Shown: positions 14,604 to 15,702 of the stretch, piece after piece
How positions within the stretch are numbered: position 1 is the stretch's first letter
Layout of the letters: every line of letters begins with the position of its first letter
Assembly (NCBI GenBank): GCA_964506005.1
Contig: CAZDLX010000076.1
Coordinates: 1 to 15,702 of the forward strand
Origin: UBA3940 sp964506005
Lineage (GTDB): Bacteria; Chloroflexota; Anaerolineae; Aggregatilineales; UBA3940
Reading direction: 5' to 3'
Length of the DNA stretch: 15,702 nt
Made by a program: the position numbers and the translations under genes
Notes under the pieces: generated by a model
What the model was told of the DNA's origin: nothing
Seen by the model: the letters and a program-made list of their open reading frames with translations, nothing else
The model's database searches: none

Positions 14604-14870
14604 TCAGCTCTCAATGGTTGGAGGATCGTGATATTCACGAATATATTCGACATGTTGTTTTACCAGATTGGGATCTTTATTCCACCACTGTGGACCATGA
14701 ACCAGATACATCGCCCAGTAGTAGCCAGTCTCTCGCTCGATTGCGTCTGGATGAGTTTCAACCAGATACTTGAAGTGCTTGTCCGATAGCATTTTTGCAA
14801 ATGCCTCCGACTCGTTGATACCGACATAGCGTTTCAAACAAGACACTACTTGTGATAGATACCAAGCCAT
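14604..14870 (-). CDS. Hypothetical soluble protein in low-GC stretch
   Basis: 88-aa protein beginning MAWYLSQVVSCLKRYVG. I do not recognise it. It has mixed, globular composition with several aromatics (GYYWAMYLVHGPQWWNKD), predicted helices and no membrane segment or signal peptide. A GTG directly precedes the ATG at 14870, and neither has a good Shine-Dalgarno, which lowers confidence. The frame is open 16 codons further upstream without another normal start codon, so a truncated N-terminus is possible. An overlapping plus-strand frame (14571-14789) is less protein-like. Its codon use is more AT-rich than the neighbouring housekeeping genes, in line with recent transfer. Confidence 0.5.
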   Translation of the reverse strand: MAWYLSQVVSCLKRYVGINESEAFAKMLSDKHFKYLVETHPDAIERETGYYWAMYLVHGPQWWNKDPNLVKQHVEYIREYHDPPTIES

Positions 14871-15061
14871 CACCGAGTTTACTTGGGGAATGTGTTTCTC
14901 AGTCTTTCTTCTAGATTCATCTCACTATCCTAACATCTGTAACGCTATGTTGTATCAGTCGTCTTGCTGCCTCTGTATGTATCGACAATTGGTGATATTC
15001 AGGATATGGCCATGCGGTAACATCTGCTCTGCGTAGTTCCAGCGGCGGGCGACCGGTCCTT

Positions 15062-15592
15062 CTACTTCTTCTTGATCGACATAGTGACGACAGCGCCGAG
15101 GGTACTGAGCACCGTGGCAGCTGCAATGTACAGGCCGAGACCGCAAATCGCACCCCACATGTAGAAAGTACTAGCCCGGTCAACGCCTGCCGGCGAAGGA
15201 GGAGCCAGAACGAAGAGTGCATTGTCGCCGGTAACCGTTGTAATGGTGTGAAGCAAGCGGGACATGCTTGACGTAAGGAGCCCAACTGCTGATCCACCTC
15301 CCACTGCTTCCCTAAGCGTGATCCCTCCGTTCTGGCGAGTCGCAAACCACGTGTAGAGCCCACCGTATCCAAGATAGAAGCCCCACCTCAGCACGCTTAC
15401 CACCTGCCAGATAATGATGGTTACCGTAGAGAGTTGATCTATGGTGGGAACTACGCCAAGCTCAAATCCGGCAAACAACCAGATGATGTAGTTCGAGAAG
15501 CTAGCCAATATCCATAGTGGTAGCACAGCGACTAGCGTTTTCAAAAGCACTCTGCTGTTTAAGATACGGTCAGTTGCTTGTGTCGCCATCAT
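15062..15592 (-). CDS. Membrane protein of unknown function in low-GC stretch
   Basis: 176 aa with about three transmembrane segments: roughly 18-46 (VLPLWILASFSNYIIWLF), 54-84 (VTIIIWQVVSVLRWGF and following) and 142-170 (MWGAICGLGLYIAAATVL). A Gly/Ser-rich segment (REAVGGGSAVGLLTSSM) lies between the second and third, and the protein ends in a basic SIKKK tail. I recognise no family. ATG 15592 is chosen because GGGGA lies about 5 nt upstream; a second ATG follows immediately and a TTG at 15604 is less likely. The hydrophobic pattern and ribosome site make it a credible gene. It and the small upstream-coordinate gene share strand and unusual base composition. Confidence 0.72.
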   Translation of the reverse strand: MMATQATDRILNSRVLLKTLVAVLPLWILASFSNYIIWLFAGFELGVVPTIDQLSTVTIIIWQVVSVLRWGFYLGYGGLYTWFATRQNGGITLREAVGGGSAVGLLTSSMSRLLHTITTVTGDNALFVLAPPSPAGVDRASTFYMWGAICGLGLYIAAATVLSTLGAVVTMSIKKK

Positions 15593-15651
15593 TGTAATCC
15601 CCAATGTTACATCGATCCGCCGAGATGAACCTCTGCAGCGGCATCCCCCGC

Positions 15652-15702
15652 CTACCCCGCCAGCCGACCGTCCAGCCCCAGCTCGGCGGCGATGCCCTGC
15701 AT
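15652..15702 (-). CDS. C-terminal end of an unidentified protein, cut by window edge
   Basis: The minus strand reads in frame to a TAG at 15652-15654, ending QGIAAELGLDGRLAG. Only 16 residues are visible, too few to identify. The frame is high-GC with a plausible helical, Ala/Leu-rich composition like the core genome, so a gene probably enters from the right edge. It ends about 50 nt upstream of the low-GC membrane-protein gene. Confidence 0.4.
   Translation of the reverse strand: MQGIAAELGLDGRLAG

Larger units (their letters stand above)
14480..15640. other. Lower-GC stretch, possible acquired island
   Basis: Base composition falls to about 43% in sampled lines near 14580-14820 and about 55-58% near 15180, against 65-70% on both sides. 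It rises again sharply by about 15640. Two unrecognised minus-strand genes lie inside. The ~190 nt between them (14871-15061) hold nothing I can name. No integrase, transposase, tRNA or clear direct repeat was seen at the edges. Confidence 0.5.

Noticed and set aside
14571..14789. Plus-strand 72-codon frame opposite the small low-GC gene
   Set aside because: Hydrophobic and unstructured-looking. The minus-strand frame has a more balanced composition, though support for either is modest.
14917..15372. 151-codon minus-strand frame overlapping the membrane-protein gene in another frame
   Set aside because: It overlaps the better supported gene at 15062-15592, is Ser/Arg/Leu low-complexity and has no membrane or domain pattern.

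Overview
The window is high-GC bacterial DNA (about 65-70% G+C by eye over most of its length) with tightly packed genes. Gene content and style suggest a Chloroflexota-type genome, Anaerolineae-like. The clues are a Thr/Pro-linker lipoprotein with an Excalibur domain, a eukaryotic-type kinase with a PQQ-like propeller, a type 2 IPP isomerase beside a prenyl synthase, and GC-rich palindromic filler between genes. This placement is an inference, not a proof.

Layout. (1) 1-1568: CTP synthase pyrG (+), missing its first ~35-40 residues off the left edge. (2) 1584-7641: a minus-strand run of six genes transcribed right to left: Ser/Thr kinase with an eight-repeat beta-propeller, PP2C phosphatase, J-like/VWA protein, zinc-ribbon/FHA protein, a small unknown protein, and an orphan OmpR-type response regulator. 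Gaps are 4 to ~115 nt, with one 8-nt overlap. One good sigma70-like promoter (7772-7800) lies ahead of the first gene. (3) 7865-9037: hemW (+), divergent from the kinase operon, with a possible promoter overlapping the kinase promoter. (4) 9038-9434: no gene, but a dense cluster of palindromes. (5) 9435-11521: polyprenyl diphosphate synthase and type 2 IPP isomerase (fni), a minus-strand isoprenoid pair. (6) 11735-11974: acpP (+) with its own promoter, a strong ribosome binding site and an intrinsic terminator. (7) 12013-14407: a minus-strand group of lipoprotein, ChlI/BchI-type AAA+ ATPase and polytopic membrane protein. (8) About 14480-15640: a stretch of clearly lower GC holding two unrecognised genes. 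It looks acquired or fast-evolving. High GC returns at the right edge with the tail of another gene.

How the genes fit together. The central operon has a kinase (writer), a PP2C phosphatase (eraser), an FHA protein (phosphothreonine reader), a VWA scaffold with a degenerate J-domain, and a DNA-binding response regulator as a possible transcriptional output. This is the most interesting system in the window. The kinase propeller has no visible transmembrane segment before it, so ligand or partner sensing would be cytoplasmic. The VWA protein keeps its MIDAS metal site but has lost the J-domain histidine (QPD in place of HPD), which suggests a role other than Hsp70 co-chaperone. The remaining genes are ordinary housekeeping functions: CTP synthesis, heme trafficking, isoprenoid precursors and fatty-acid carrier.
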